Shown here piece after piece: positions 34,018 through 43,176 of a stretch of 45,911 nucleotides of DNA. The DNA is from Chitinivibrionales bacterium (GTDB taxonomy: Bacteria > Fibrobacterota > Chitinivibrionia > Chitinivibrionales > WJKA01). The position numbers and the translations under genes were made by a program. The first letter of the stretch is position 1, and each line of letters starts with the position of its first letter. Under the pieces are notes generated by a model that saw nothing but the letters and a program-made list of their open reading frames with translations, made no database searches and was not told the origin of the DNA. Location: contig WJLZ01000026.1 of assembly GCA_014728215.1 (NCBI GenBank), positions 1-45,911 on the forward strand, written 5' to 3'.

Positions 34018-36771
34018 TTGAACATATATGCGTGTATGAATAACTTCCAGGCTCTCTCCTATATCCACTTTTTTGCTGCAGTATCATTTCTTTTTCTTGC
34101 AATATCGGTTTTTCTCAGAAATCGAAAATCAACACTCAATCAGGCATGTTCGATAACGCTGCTCTGCTTTTTCATCTGGAGTTTTGGTGTATCATTTGTT
34201 CATAATCCTTTCATTTCCCGGGAGAGGGCCATTCTTTTTGAAAATATTGCATCGGTGGGATGGATCAGCTACGGCATATTTTTCATTTTGTTTGCCGCGA
34301 TATTTTCAGGGAATAAACGCCTGTTACAATCCAAACCCTTCTGGATTTTTCTTGGAATAACAGCAGCGATATTCAATTATAAGCAATGGTCGGATGGGTT
34401 AATTACCAACCATACGCTACAATCCTTTGGCTGGTACGGTATCTGGACAAAATCATTATGGCCCATTCTGTTTTTCATCTACTACTTTTCTTTATCCGCC
34501 CTTGGTCTTTTGATAATTGTTCGGGCACGCATCAGAGCCGTTTCGGTTTTTAAAAGGCAACAGGCAACGATTGTATTCATCACCGGAATCGTTCCTCTTT
34601 TTCTGGGCACCATAACGAATGTCGTAATCAGACATATCGATGCAATCATCTTTCCGCCGGTTGCCAACATCTTCATTCTTTTCTGGGCGTCGGGGATGGT
34701 ATTTGCCATTACAAAATATCGATTTTTGAGTATCACTCCATCCGTTGCCGCACAAAAGATAATATCGACTATGACCGACATGCTTGTGCTGGTCGATCTG
34801 AACGGCAACATCGCTTCTATCAATTACTCCATTCTAAAACATCTGCACTATACACAGGAAGAACTGGAAGGTGCACCGGTTGAAACGCTGTTTCCTCAGC
34901 TCCGTGATCCGGGCGTTTACAATATACTCGACCGTATTAGTCAACAGGGAACCATTCAAAACTATGAGTTGACATTTGTAAGCCGGAAGGGTAAACCGAT
35001 ACCGGTAAGCATCAATGCATCTCTTCTCCCCGAATCGGGTGTTGTAATTGTCGCCCGTGATATCCGGCTGCACAAAGAGGCACGGGAAGCACTCCAGAAA
35101 GCCAAATCAGAGCTGCAAATTGCGGTCCTCGAGCGAACACGTGAACTGGAGAATGCTGTTGAGGAACTTCGTCAGGAAGTACGCACTCGTCAGAAGGCTG
35201 AATCAGATCTTCGGGAATCCGAAGAAGGTTTTAAGCGGCTTTTTGAATATGCACCGGATGCTTACTATATCCATGATATGAAAGGTACTTTTCTCGACGG
35301 TAACCGTCAGGCTGAAAGGATAGTCGGTTTAAGCAGAGAAAAACTAATCGGCAGCAATCTATTAAAGCTGAACCTGCTTTCACAAGATCAGCTTCCCCGG
35401 GCAGTGAAAAATCTTGCCTGGAATGCCGGCGGAAAAGGAACCGGACCCGACGAATTTATTCTAACCAGAAAGGATGAAAGCACCGTCCCTGTTGAAATCA
35501 GTACCTATCCACTGACCGTAAAGTCAAAAAAGGTTGTGTTGGGAATTGCACGGGACATTACCCTGCGGAAAAGAGTGGAAGAAGAAAAAAAGGCCCTGGA
35601 AGCACAGCTTCGTCAGGCACAGAAAATGGAAGCCATCGGCCTCCTTGCCGGGGGTATTGCCCATGATTTCAATAATGCCCTGGGTGCGATTGCCGGTTAT
35701 GCCGACCTGATTAAACAGAGCTTTGGAAAAGACAATCCCAGGCTCCTGAAATATGCATCCATGATTTTCAATTCTTCGGAACGGGCGGCCGACCTGACAA
35801 CCAAGCTTCTCGCCTTTGCACGACGGGGTAAATTTGAATCTTCGGCTATTCATGTGAATGATATTATTGATGAAGTTATCGGTCTTTTGGAACGTACTGT
35901 TCCAAAAAATATCATGATACTACAGAATCTCAATGCCGATCCCTCAGTGATTATCGGCGATCATACCCAGATCCAAAACGCAATATTGAACCTGGCATTG
36001 AATGCCCGTGACGCTATGCCTCAGGGAGGAACATTATCATTCAATTCTGAACTTGTTGAATTGGATGAAAAATTTGCACAGGAACATCCCTACCATGTCG
36101 TGCAGGGAACGTATGTTTATGTTACCGTAGACGATACCGGCATAGGTATGGATGAGGAAACAAAAAAGCGGATATTCGAACCTTTTTTCACCACTAAGGA
36201 GAAGGGAAAGGGTACCGGACTGGGGCTGGCGAGTGTATACGGTACAATAAAAAGCCACAACGGATATATTGAAGTCTACAGTGAAACAGGTAATGGTACG
36301 TCAGTGGTTATGTATTTCCCTGCTGCCCATGACACATCGTCTGAACAAACAGAGTGTGATATCGAAATAATTAAGGGCACGGGAACCATCCTTGTGGTCG
36401 ATGATGAACAGAGTATCCGTGATATGGCTTCTGACCTGTTAAGTACAATGGGATATACCGTGATCACCTGCAATGACGGAGTAGAATGCGAACGGTACTA
36501 TGCGGATCATTTCAAGGAAATAGATGTTGTCATTATCGATATCGTGATGCCCCATTGCGACGGTTACTCATGCTTTGTCAGCCTGAAAAGAATCAACGCC
36601 AACATTAAAGCCCTTGTTTCATCAGGCCATGCCATGAATGAAGCGGCCCAGAAAATCCTCGATGCCGGCGCCCTTGGATTTATCCAGAAACCATTCAGCC
36701 TTAAAGTGATATCTCACAAATTAGCCGGGATTATCGGAAAAAAGCAACAGTCAGACAGAATTGACAATTAA
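34018..36771 (+). CDS. Hybrid sensor histidine kinase with 7TM N-terminus, two PAS domains and a receiver
   Basis: A 917-residue membrane kinase. Residues ~10-230 form about seven membrane helices of the HisKA_7TM type. Two PAS domains follow (~240-345 and ~400-520), separated by a coiled coil, then HisKA with H549 in GGIAHDFNNALG, an ATPase domain (DDTGIGMD, GTGLGLASVYGTI) and a C-terminal receiver with D841 in IIDIVMPHCDG. The domain order after the membrane part mirrors the hybrid kinase at 2458, including the QAQKMEAIG linker, so they are relatives. The start is unsure: TTG at 34018 and ATG at 34036 are both poor in ribosome sites. Input signal and partner are unknown. Confidence 0.86.
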   Translation: MNIYACMNNFQALSYIHFFAAVSFLFLAISVFLRNRKSTLNQACSITLLCFFIWSFGVSFVHNPFISRERAILFENIASVGWISYGIFFILFAAIFSGNKRLLQSKPFWIFLGITAAIFNYKQWSDGLITNHTLQSFGWYGIWTKSLWPILFFIYYFSLSALGLLIIVRARIRAVSVFKRQQATIVFITGIVPLFLGTITNVVIRHIDAIIFPPVANIFILFWASGMVFAITKYRFLSITPSVAAQKIISTMTDMLVLVDLNGNIASINYSILKHLHYTQEELEGAPVETLFPQLRDPGVYNILDRISQQGTIQNYELTFVSRKGKPIPVSINASLLPESGVVIVARDIRLHKEAREALQKAKSELQIAVLERTRELENAVEELRQEVRTRQKAESDLRESEEGFKRLFEYAPDAYYIHDMKGTFLDGNRQAERIVGLSREKLIGSNLLKLNLLSQDQLPRAVKNLAWNAGGKGTGPDEFILTRKDESTVPVEISTYPLTVKSKKVVLGIARDITLRKRVEEEKKALEAQLRQAQKMEAIGLLAGGIAHDFNNALGAIAGYADLIKQSFGKDNPRLLKYASMIFNSSERAADLTTKLLAFARRGKFESSAIHVNDIIDEVIGLLERTVPKNIMILQNLNADPSVIIGDHTQIQNAILNLALNARDAMPQGGTLSFNSELVELDEKFAQEHPYHVVQGTYVYVTVDDTGIGMDEETKKRIFEPFFTTKEKGKGTGLGLASVYGTIKSHNGYIEVYSETGNGTSVVMYFPAAHDTSSEQTECDIEIIKGTGTILVVDDEQSIRDMASDLLSTMGYTVITCNDGVECERYYADHFKEIDVVIIDIVMPHCDGYSCFVSLKRINANIKALVSSGHAMNEAAQKILDAGALGFIQKPFSLKVISHKLAGIIGKKQQSDRIDN

Positions 36772-36870
36772 CCGAGCACACCATTCCTTTTAGACCGAAT
36801 GTTTGTGCCCTGCCGGTTTGGCTGCACAAAAGCCCTTCATAGCGTTTGATTAGAATTATGGTATAATTTA

Positions 36871-37317
36871 TTACTCTTCGGCCTCATACTGCTTTAAACA
36901 TTCCATGATTTTATCAACTTCTTCGTGCTTTATATGCACAGCAACTTCAACCCGGTCGAATTTCAATATCCTTTTTCGCATATAAATATCCCGGGCATAT
37001 GGCTCGACACATGCAAAAAACATATCTTCGGTTACCCCGGGAGCAACTCCTCTTCCCCGGAACGTACTGAATATCCGCAACAATGCGCCATGTTCCGCGC
37101 GCACCCGAAGCTCTTCCATATCATCACCCTCTTGAGCCGGTGCAGTTGTCCCCACACCCGTAACCCCCTCTGATGTATCTTCGGGCCACTCCTGTTTTGC
37201 CGTGTAAAGCACGCTTTGTTGCGGCTCAACTACTTGAGTTGTTCGCACCTTCTCCCTGTACGTTTTAACACATGCAATATGCGCTACAAGGAAAAAGCAT
37301 ATCATAAGCCTTTTCAT
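36871..37317 (-). CDS. Small lipoprotein of unknown function
   Basis: A 148-residue protein with a short hydrophobic N-terminus and a lipobox ending AHIAC, giving a lipidated Cys at residue 16. A low-complexity linker (~30-65, rich in Glu, Thr and Gly) precedes a compact C-terminal domain with FFACVEPYARDIYMRK. No family is recognised. It stands between two convergent and parallel genes and has a GGAGGG ribosome site shortly before the ATG. Confidence 0.7.
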   Translation of the reverse strand: MKRLMICFFLVAHIACVKTYREKVRTTQVVEPQQSVLYTAKQEWPEDTSEGVTGVGTTAPAQEGDDMEELRVRAEHGALLRIFSTFRGRGVAPGVTEDMFFACVEPYARDIYMRKRILKFDRVEVAVHIKHEEVDKIMECLKQYEAEE

Positions 37318-37437
37318 ATCCCCTCCTTGAGTCGGTTTAAAATGCCGTTCCTTACGTAGTATACAAAATATAGAATGGGAGCCCTTATTTGCGAAATGAA
37401 AAATATATTAGCATTCTGAATCGAAGCGCCGGATCAG

Positions 37438-39384
37438 CTAAACATGTATTATCTCCGATTCTTCACCGGCCCTTCCCCAACAATCAACTGCCCGGATTTT
37501 ATAGTAGCAGGTATTTCTTTTTGGACGGGGAAGTATATACGATGAGCAGAGAATATTCTGTTTGTTTACACGGGAAAAGGGACCATCTTTCTTTTCAGAT
37601 TGCAGAACCTCATAGGTCCGTATGGTCCGGGAATCGATACTGTCCCAGCGAAGCAGGATTTCTTCGGTATCCACAGCAGGTGCAGACTCCCGGCTTTCCG
37701 CACAGGTCGCTGTGAATGTCGTATTGATGTCAACCAAACCTTTGTAACGATCTGCTTGAAGCCCTGTTATTTTATCCGGTTTTTCTTGGGGCTTTTTACT
37801 CAAGAGGATAATGCTCACCGACGGCAATGGAAGGGTCACCTCTATTTTCAGACAACCCTTTTTGATTTCAATTTCCTGGGGCTCTTCGAGATATTCCAGC
37901 TCCTGCGCCGCTCGTATTGCGACAAGATCATCGGGGCGGCAGTCGGGACGCACGCCCTTCTGCACGTAAATCCTGAAAGGATTGGAATGAGAATCATCGA
38001 TACGGTAATGAGTGAGCATGGCGGTATCAAAAGAAATGCCGGTAAGCATAATTTCTATCTCGTCTTCACCGTCCGAATAGATTTTATCGCGGCTGTTATA
38101 GAGCATCAGTGCTATCTGCCCGTTTCCGGCTTTTGTGGCGAGAATACCCAGTCGGGATGAAGGGTCGAAATTGTGAGTCACCATGCACCGTTCATCACCA
38201 AGGAGTGTCAGACCGACCATAAGATTGAAAATGGGTTTTTTCACCATGACAAAGGCGCCGTGGTCCACCTCGTCCGCCGAACCGAAGCGGGCACAGAGAG
38301 TCCGGTGTCCCCACCGTCCGGTAAAGCCGTTGTCATTGCCCAGCAATTCATAGGAACATTTCAGTTTGTCGATAAGGAGCACCTGATGTTGATTGATCAT
38401 CTTTGCGACAAAAGCCGGGTAGTAAGGAAGGGCCCGCCAGGTATGAACAGCTCCGAATCCGATCTGCGGATCGCATTCATTGTTCATCACCGGGACATCG
38501 GCCAGTCGGGGATGGTTATCTCTGACATACTGTACAAAATTCATCTCCCTTTGACACATTCCCATGCTGTCGGGATCGATGTCTTCAAGACAGTGCATCG
38601 CCCCCTTCTCATGAAAGGAGATAAAGTCGAGACGGACGCCTTTTTCCCCGGTAAAGTAATTCGTTCCCCCGTCGCAGTGGGCCAGAAAGGCCTTGGTGGT
38701 ATCGTTGAGATTTCCCTGGCCCCCCGGTCCTCCCAGACGGAGCCCCGGGTGGGCCTCGAAAAGCCCTTCAGAGCAGGCATCATAGTAATGACACAGTGAC
38801 TGGGGATTTTCCCAGAATTGGCGCCACCAGGCCGGGCAATCGGGTTCATTCCAGCTTTCGAAGTACCACGACACGACTTCATCTTCTCCGAATTGTTCGA
38901 CACAATGACTTCCCAGGCCTTTTATCAGCCGCCTCCACATGTAAAGCTGCCTTTTATCGGTAAAATCGGAAAATATACCCTCGCCTCCCGGGGGTTCCAA
39001 GCCCATAAGCGCCGTTTTAAACCGCTCGGCAGGATCATCGACAGCAGGATTTATATACCTTGCCGCAGCCTTGAGTGGATGGGGATTACCCATAAGCTCA
39101 AAAAATGGTTTTAGCCCATTGTCAACGAGCACCCCGATTGCTCTGTCCAGAAAAGTCCATTCATACACGGGCTCTTCGCTGTCAAGATTATCGACAAAAA
39201 CAAGATCCAGCATGTTATGAATCCTGACAAATTCGATCCCCTTTCGAGGAATGGAACCGATAAGTGCTATATTCTGCCGGTATTCATCACGAAAAAGTTT
39301 ATGCCCCCCGATAAATCCCGTGCTTCTCCAGAAATGATTAAAAGGAGCGACGGTTTGTGAACAATCAACGGTAATTTTTTCCAT
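37438..39384 (-). CDS. GH39-like glycoside hydrolase with C-terminal fibronectin-III-like domain
   Basis: A 648-residue protein related to GH39 beta-xylosidases/iduronidases. Residues ~1-400 form the TIM barrel. E180 in FESWNEPD is the probable acid/base and E303 in MNNECDP the probable nucleophile. A beta-sandwich follows (~400-540), and the last ~95 residues resemble a fibronectin type III module (ILLRWDSID, YEVLQSE, YYKIRAVD). I place the start at 39384: it has GGAG nine bases upstream and leaves 19 bases after the HAD gene, whereas a longer frame from 39477 would overlap that gene. No signal peptide is present, so it probably acts in the cytoplasm. Its substrate is unknown. Confidence 0.8.
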   Translation of the reverse strand: MEKITVDCSQTVAPFNHFWRSTGFIGGHKLFRDEYRQNIALIGSIPRKGIEFVRIHNMLDLVFVDNLDSEEPVYEWTFLDRAIGVLVDNGLKPFFELMGNPHPLKAAARYINPAVDDPAERFKTALMGLEPPGGEGIFSDFTDKRQLYMWRRLIKGLGSHCVEQFGEDEVVSWYFESWNEPDCPAWWRQFWENPQSLCHYYDACSEGLFEAHPGLRLGGPGGQGNLNDTTKAFLAHCDGGTNYFTGEKGVRLDFISFHEKGAMHCLEDIDPDSMGMCQREMNFVQYVRDNHPRLADVPVMNNECDPQIGFGAVHTWRALPYYPAFVAKMINQHQVLLIDKLKCSYELLGNDNGFTGRWGHRTLCARFGSADEVDHGAFVMVKKPIFNLMVGLTLLGDERCMVTHNFDPSSRLGILATKAGNGQIALMLYNSRDKIYSDGEDEIEIMLTGISFDTAMLTHYRIDDSHSNPFRIYVQKGVRPDCRPDDLVAIRAAQELEYLEEPQEIEIKKGCLKIEVTLPLPSVSIILLSKKPQEKPDKITGLQADRYKGLVDINTTFTATCAESRESAPAVDTEEILLRWDSIDSRTIRTYEVLQSEKKDGPFSRVNKQNILCSSYILPRPKRNTCYYKIRAVDCWGRAGEESEIIHV

Positions 39385-39403
39385 TTTCAACAGCTCCGGC
39401 AGA

Positions 39404-40087
39404 TTAGCTCTTACCATTCTCAAGTTTGGACAAAAAACCTTTGATTTCTTGCCATGATCGAACATTTGGTCCTGCATAGGCCTTTTTGCCTTCCATGTGC
39501 ATGAACTGCATGCCCAGTTGAGATGCGGCTATACCATCGGTATCATCTCTGTCACCGATCACCAGTATCTTTTCAGGAGGAAGGTCCCATGCTTTCTGTA
39601 TTTCTGCAAAGGGTCGCACCGCAGGTTTCAGGGCCCCGGCAGCTTCGGAAGATACAATCTTATCAAAGTATGCGGTATCGATATTCAATCTCTCGCACCG
39701 TTCTTTAAGCATATCGTAATCCGAAAGAATAGCAAGCTTGATGTTGTTGCTGTGCAATTTTTCCAGGAGTTTATTTATTCCGGGGCGTGAATTTTTAAAC
39801 AGTGATAAGGTTTCTATAAATGCAGGATAAAAGGAATTGAAAATCCAGGATTGCATCTTCGCGGGTGATGAATGAGATTTTTCTGCCAATCGCCTGCACA
39901 ATTCATTCATTAATTGTTCCCCGGAGCCCATATCCTTATTGGCCAGTTCAGACCGCACTTTCATATATCGGGAAAGTCTCCAGATGTGGGGAAATAATTT
40001 CAGGGTAATAAGCGGCCGCATATACCACCCCATGTGATAGAGGGTGCCGTCAAAATCGAATATTATTCCCGAGACCGATGTATGCAT
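39404..40087 (-). CDS. HAD-superfamily hydrolase
   Basis: A 227-residue cytoplasmic phosphatase-type enzyme. Motif I is FDFDGTLY with nucleophile D11 and acid/base D13, motif II lies in LAILSDYD, the Lys region in AGALKPAVRPF, and motif III in VIGDRDDTDGIAA. The helical cap of ~70 residues after motif I places it with beta-phosphoglucomutase/phosphoglycolate-phosphatase-like members. It sits between the aminotransferase (3-base gap) and the glycosidase (19-base gap), so the three form an operon. Substrate unknown; a sugar phosphate would fit the neighbours. Confidence 0.85.
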   Translation of the reverse strand: MHTSVSGIIFDFDGTLYHMGWYMRPLITLKLFPHIWRLSRYMKVRSELANKDMGSGEQLMNELCRRLAEKSHSSPAKMQSWIFNSFYPAFIETLSLFKNSRPGINKLLEKLHSNNIKLAILSDYDMLKERCERLNIDTAYFDKIVSSEAAGALKPAVRPFAEIQKAWDLPPEKILVIGDRDDTDGIAASQLGMQFMHMEGKKAYAGPNVRSWQEIKGFLSKLENGKS

Positions 40088-40090
40088 GAA

Positions 40091-41404
40091 TCAGTCCTGT
40101 AATTCTTTACCGGCATTGTAAATATTTGCAAACAGGGTATCCAGCTTTTCATAGGGAGTAGAACTGAAGGCTATGCGCAGTATATCACCCACCACAATCA
40201 ACCCGGTACTGTATTTCTCGAGGAGCTTTTTCCGTAAGGCCTCAACATCGGAGACAAAGGGTTTGATACACATGAAATACCCCGAATTAAAAGGCAAAGG
40301 CTCGAATACCTCGCTGTATTCCGGATGGGTATTGAATACCTCATTTATTCTTTGATACCGTTTCTTTAAGATATCATATTTCTGTTTTTTCTCTTTGACA
40401 TAATCGGGATCCGAATACGCTCTGAGCAGTAATGACTGGCCCAGATGGGACGAATTGGAAATATTCCCTCTGATCTGACCGGCGATTTTCGACTCGAGGG
40501 CCGAATAAAACTCCGGACTGTTCTTCTTTGTCCCGAAGGTTACAAATCCCACCCGGAACCCCCAGACATAATCTTCCTTGGTAGGCCCGTCAAACTTGAC
40601 GGCAAGGATCCGCTCATGGGCGTCGGCCAGAAGCCCGAACAGGGACTCCGGAAAAATGCCATTCTCGTAGACCAGCCCGAAATAGGCGTCATCGATCAAG
40701 ACTGCAAGCGTATTACCCGCTTCGGCGGCTTCAACAAGCACTTCCCTGATCCGATGAGCTTCTTCAACCGTCGGCGTATAACCGGTCGGATTGTTGGGAG
40801 AATTCAAGAGAACGATTCTCTTCCCCGGCGCTCCTTCAATGAGCTTTTCCCGCAGTCCATCGACATTAAAACTCTTGTTATTCACAAAAGTCGGATAGCT
40901 TGAAAGTTGCGCACCCCAGCCATGACAAAAAATAAGACGATAATTACCCCAGAACAGTTCCGGAAGAATAATCCTGTCGCCTTCATTACATAAAAGAAAA
41001 CCTCCCATCGACAACCCATGGGTCAGAGCGCTGGATACGACCGGAAGGCTTATTGCTTTATTTTCGAGCAGGGGATTTTTTTTCAGAAGATGTTCTTTCC
41101 ATACCTTTCTGATATCGGGCCGTCCGTAACTCTTCGCATACGGGAAAACATCTTTGGGATCCAGAGAAACATTTTTCGCAATCGAGTTGAGACACATGAT
41201 GGAACCGTCATCCTCCAGCGCAGTCCCTATTGTGGCATTGATTTCACATCCGTCCGCCTCGGCAGTCTGACCCAGGATTCCCTTTTTCGGGAAAAAGATA
41301 TTTCTACCCCGTTCGGAGAGAAGGTCGTAGACATGAGGATTTACATTTCTGATAAGATCGTTCAATTCCTGCGCTTGTGGATTCATCGTCATCCTTTGCT
41401 CCAT
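40091..41404 (-). CDS. PLP-dependent aminotransferase (class I/II)
   Basis: A 437-residue fold-type I enzyme. NSPNNPTG binds the cofactor ring region, Asp in LIDDAYFGL holds the pyridine nitrogen, and K276 in FDGPTKEDYVWGFRVGF is the likely Schiff-base Lys. The N-terminal region (INATIGTALEDDGSIMCL) marks a less common subgroup and I cannot name the amino donor. The start may be ATG 41386 rather than 41404, because AAAGG lies six bases before the former. First gene of the minus-strand operon with the HAD hydrolase and GH39-like gene. Its leader holds a terminator-like hairpin. Confidence 0.85.
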   Translation of the reverse strand: MEQRMTMNPQAQELNDLIRNVNPHVYDLLSERGRNIFFPKKGILGQTAEADGCEINATIGTALEDDGSIMCLNSIAKNVSLDPKDVFPYAKSYGRPDIRKVWKEHLLKKNPLLENKAISLPVVSSALTHGLSMGGFLLCNEGDRIILPELFWGNYRLIFCHGWGAQLSSYPTFVNNKSFNVDGLREKLIEGAPGKRIVLLNSPNNPTGYTPTVEEAHRIREVLVEAAEAGNTLAVLIDDAYFGLVYENGIFPESLFGLLADAHERILAVKFDGPTKEDYVWGFRVGFVTFGTKKNSPEFYSALESKIAGQIRGNISNSSHLGQSLLLRAYSDPDYVKEKKQKYDILKKRYQRINEVFNTHPEYSEVFEPLPFNSGYFMCIKPFVSDVEALRKKLLEKYSTGLIVVGDILRIAFSSTPYEKLDTLFANIYNAGKELQD

Positions 41405-41427
41405 TCATCTCGTTGCATGGTGAACAT

Positions 41428-41470
41428 AAAAACAGCCGAGGACTCATCGCCATTGATGAAATCTTCGGCT
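41428..41470 (-). promoter_or_regulatory. Terminator-like hairpin in the aminotransferase leader (attenuator candidate)
   Basis: On the minus strand a stem of about 14 pairs, with one mismatch and one bulge (outer arms AGCCGA and TCGGCT, loop AATGGC), is followed at once by G and five Ts. It lies only ~25-40 bases before the start codon candidates and inside the inferred leader, so it could end transcription conditionally. No known riboswitch class was recognised. Confidence 0.4.
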
Positions 41471-41548
41471 CAAATTTGCACTCCCGATAGTGAAAATCAG
41501 GTATATTCTATAAAAACTGTAAGGTTTATAATCCATTCAGCAGTACAG

Positions 41549-41578
41549 AAAATAAGCCAATTTACCGGGGCCTGTCAA
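41549..41578 (-). promoter_or_regulatory. Sigma-70-type promoter for the aminotransferase operon
   Basis: A perfect TTGACA lies on the minus strand (plus 41573-41578) with TATTTT 18 bases on (plus 41549-41554; TTATTT at 17). A transcript from here would have a leader of about 140-150 bases containing the hairpin at 41428-41470. Confidence 0.45.
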
Positions 41579-41635
41579 TGTAACTGCAGAATTTAAACTC
41601 TAATGAATTATTGAGAGAGGAGACCGATCGGTTAA

Positions 41636-42796
41636 ATGATCACTGTCGCATGTTTCAGCCACAGAAATCTGGTTGAAAAAGAGCTGATGAACGCTTTTCG
41701 GCGAATACCGGATACCAGGGTAATCGCTATTGAAATCACTGTGGTAACATCCAGAGAACAGGCAGCGCTTGTATGCAATGTTCTCAAGCAGCATAAGTGC
41801 ACGATCCTTCTTACAATCAACAACTGGGGACTGGACAACGAAGGTGTTATCGCCGATTTCTGTGTAAAAAACCATTGCATCCTTATTAACTGGTGTGTGG
41901 ATGATCCTTTTTTTCATCAGATTATAAACAACATCGATTTTCCCCCATCGCCAAACAGGCTGGATTTTGTCTCAGACCGCGGGTATATCAAACAAATGAC
42001 CGATCAGGGATATAATGCGATATTCCTGCCCCTTGCAACAGATCCTTCAATATTTCATCCGGTCCCGGAAAAACGGACTTTCAAACGAAACACCTGCTTT
42101 GTCGGAAATTCATACCGTGAACAGATGGATAAGTATCTGAAAAAATGCGATACCTATATCGAAAGCTTTCTTCGTGATATACCTCCCCTACTCCGGAAAT
42201 ATTCGGCCGATATGGGATATGATATCGAAAGTGAAATAGAAAAGCTCGTTTCGCAGCGGGAGATCCCTTCCCATCTGAGTGTCAGGAAAGCGGTATTCTA
42301 CCTGAAACATTTTATCGGCTATCTTTACCGGAAAAATCTTGTTGTTTCTCTTGAGGGCATATACCCCGATTTCAAGGTATTCGGTGACGAAGGATGGGTG
42401 CAGGATATCCCGGCGGAAAAGGTCTCAAGGGGAGTTGGCTACTATAAAAATCTCAATCTTGTCTACCAGCAGACCAGAGTCAATCTCGATATCAATCGCA
42501 TGGTCATCAGGGATGGCTTTACGCAACGGGTGTTCGACAGCCTGGCCTCCAACAGTTTTATCATTACCAGCCGGAAAAGAGTGGTCTACGAGTATTTCGA
42601 AACCGAGGGTGATAAAAAAGAGCTGGTTGTCTTTCGGAACAGTGAACATCTGCAAGAACTGATCGATTATTATCTTCGCCATGAAACCGAACGAGCGGCG
42701 ATTGCAGAACGGGGCATGAAAAAAGTCCTGAGCCGCCATACCTATGATCACCGGGTGAGAGTTATTTTGAAGGAGATTGGAAAGATCGTTGGATAA
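41636..42796 (+). CDS. CgeB-like glycosyltransferase (DUF3880 plus group-1 domain)
   Basis: A 386-residue cytoplasmic protein. The N-terminal half (~1-150) resembles the DUF3880/CgeB domain with alternating strands and helices (LINWCVDDPF, FVSDRGYIKQM, LPLATDPSIFHP). The C-terminal third matches the Glyco_trans_1_2 domain: NLDINRMVIRDGFTQRVFDSLASN, followed by EHLQELIDYYL and a terminal helix with SRHTYDHRV. Such proteins attach sugars to surface polymers, spores or flagellin. An insertion around 160-220 separates the halves. It is divergent from the aminotransferase operon. Donor and acceptor are unknown. Confidence 0.82.
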   Translation: MITVACFSHRNLVEKELMNAFRRIPDTRVIAIEITVVTSREQAALVCNVLKQHKCTILLTINNWGLDNEGVIADFCVKNHCILINWCVDDPFFHQIINNIDFPPSPNRLDFVSDRGYIKQMTDQGYNAIFLPLATDPSIFHPVPEKRTFKRNTCFVGNSYREQMDKYLKKCDTYIESFLRDIPPLLRKYSADMGYDIESEIEKLVSQREIPSHLSVRKAVFYLKHFIGYLYRKNLVVSLEGIYPDFKVFGDEGWVQDIPAEKVSRGVGYYKNLNLVYQQTRVNLDINRMVIRDGFTQRVFDSLASNSFIITSRKRVVYEYFETEGDKKELVVFRNSEHLQELIDYYLRHETERAAIAERGMKKVLSRHTYDHRVRVILKEIGKIVG

Positions 42797-42845
42797 AAGA
42801 AAAGGGCGGGAGAAGAGAAAGAACGTGAGATTCATCGCTGTTTTT

Positions 42846-42863
42846 CCCCCCATGTGTGGGGGG
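42846..42863. repeat. C6/G6 inverted repeat
   Basis: Six Cs and six Gs flank ATGTGT, a perfect GC-only stem 50 bases after the glycosyltransferase stop. It has no trailing T-run. The surrounding 42797-43040 is G-rich, with no supported gene; it forms the first part of the 438-base gap 42797-43234. Confidence 0.4.
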
Positions 42864-43058
42864 AGGCGAAGACGGGGGGTTGGGCTATCAGGAAAAGCAT
42901 TTTCCAAGCTGGGTTCCAGGCATGGACCCGACCATGGGAGGAGGCAGTCCCCAGCCCCCTGCCAAAATCAAAATTTCTTCAATATGAGACAAGGATTTGA
43001 GAAAAAACTCCTCTCCACGTAGAGGAATAATAACCCCTTTAAAAAAAAATCACCCGTT

Positions 43059-43074
43059 TGTGACGAAAATCACA
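43059..43074. promoter_or_regulatory. CRP/FNR-family binding-site candidate
   Basis: TGTGA, six bases, TCACA: an exact match to the E. coli CRP core palindrome. Its centre lies about 50 bases before the expected transcription start of the promoter at 43081-43109. Whether this organism has a CRP-type regulator of that specificity is not known from the window. Confidence 0.5.
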
Positions 43075-43080
43075 CAATGT

Positions 43081-43109
43081 TTGATCGGGCAAATATTATT
43101 CTTTATATA
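43081..43109 (+). promoter_or_regulatory. Sigma-70-type promoter upstream of the Cys-rich/Ig-like gene
   Basis: TTGATC at 43081-43086 and TATATA at 43104-43109 are separated by exactly 17 bases. The start codon at 43235 would follow after a leader of about 118 bases. Confidence 0.5.
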
Positions 43110-43176
43110 TTGGAAATAAGCAGGTAGAGCTTTTCGGTTATATTTGTTCTTCGGCTGGTTAAAGGATATTATGTAC

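Noticed and set aside
39385-39477. 31-residue N-terminal extension of the GH39-like gene
   Set aside because: It would overlap the HAD gene by 74 bases; the ATG at 39384 has GGAG upstream and starts at the conserved barrel region.
42777-43022. 81-residue open frame after the glycosyltransferase
   Set aside because: It overlaps the end of that gene, is full of Arg/Lys/Gly from a G-rich stretch, and crosses the C6/G6 stem.
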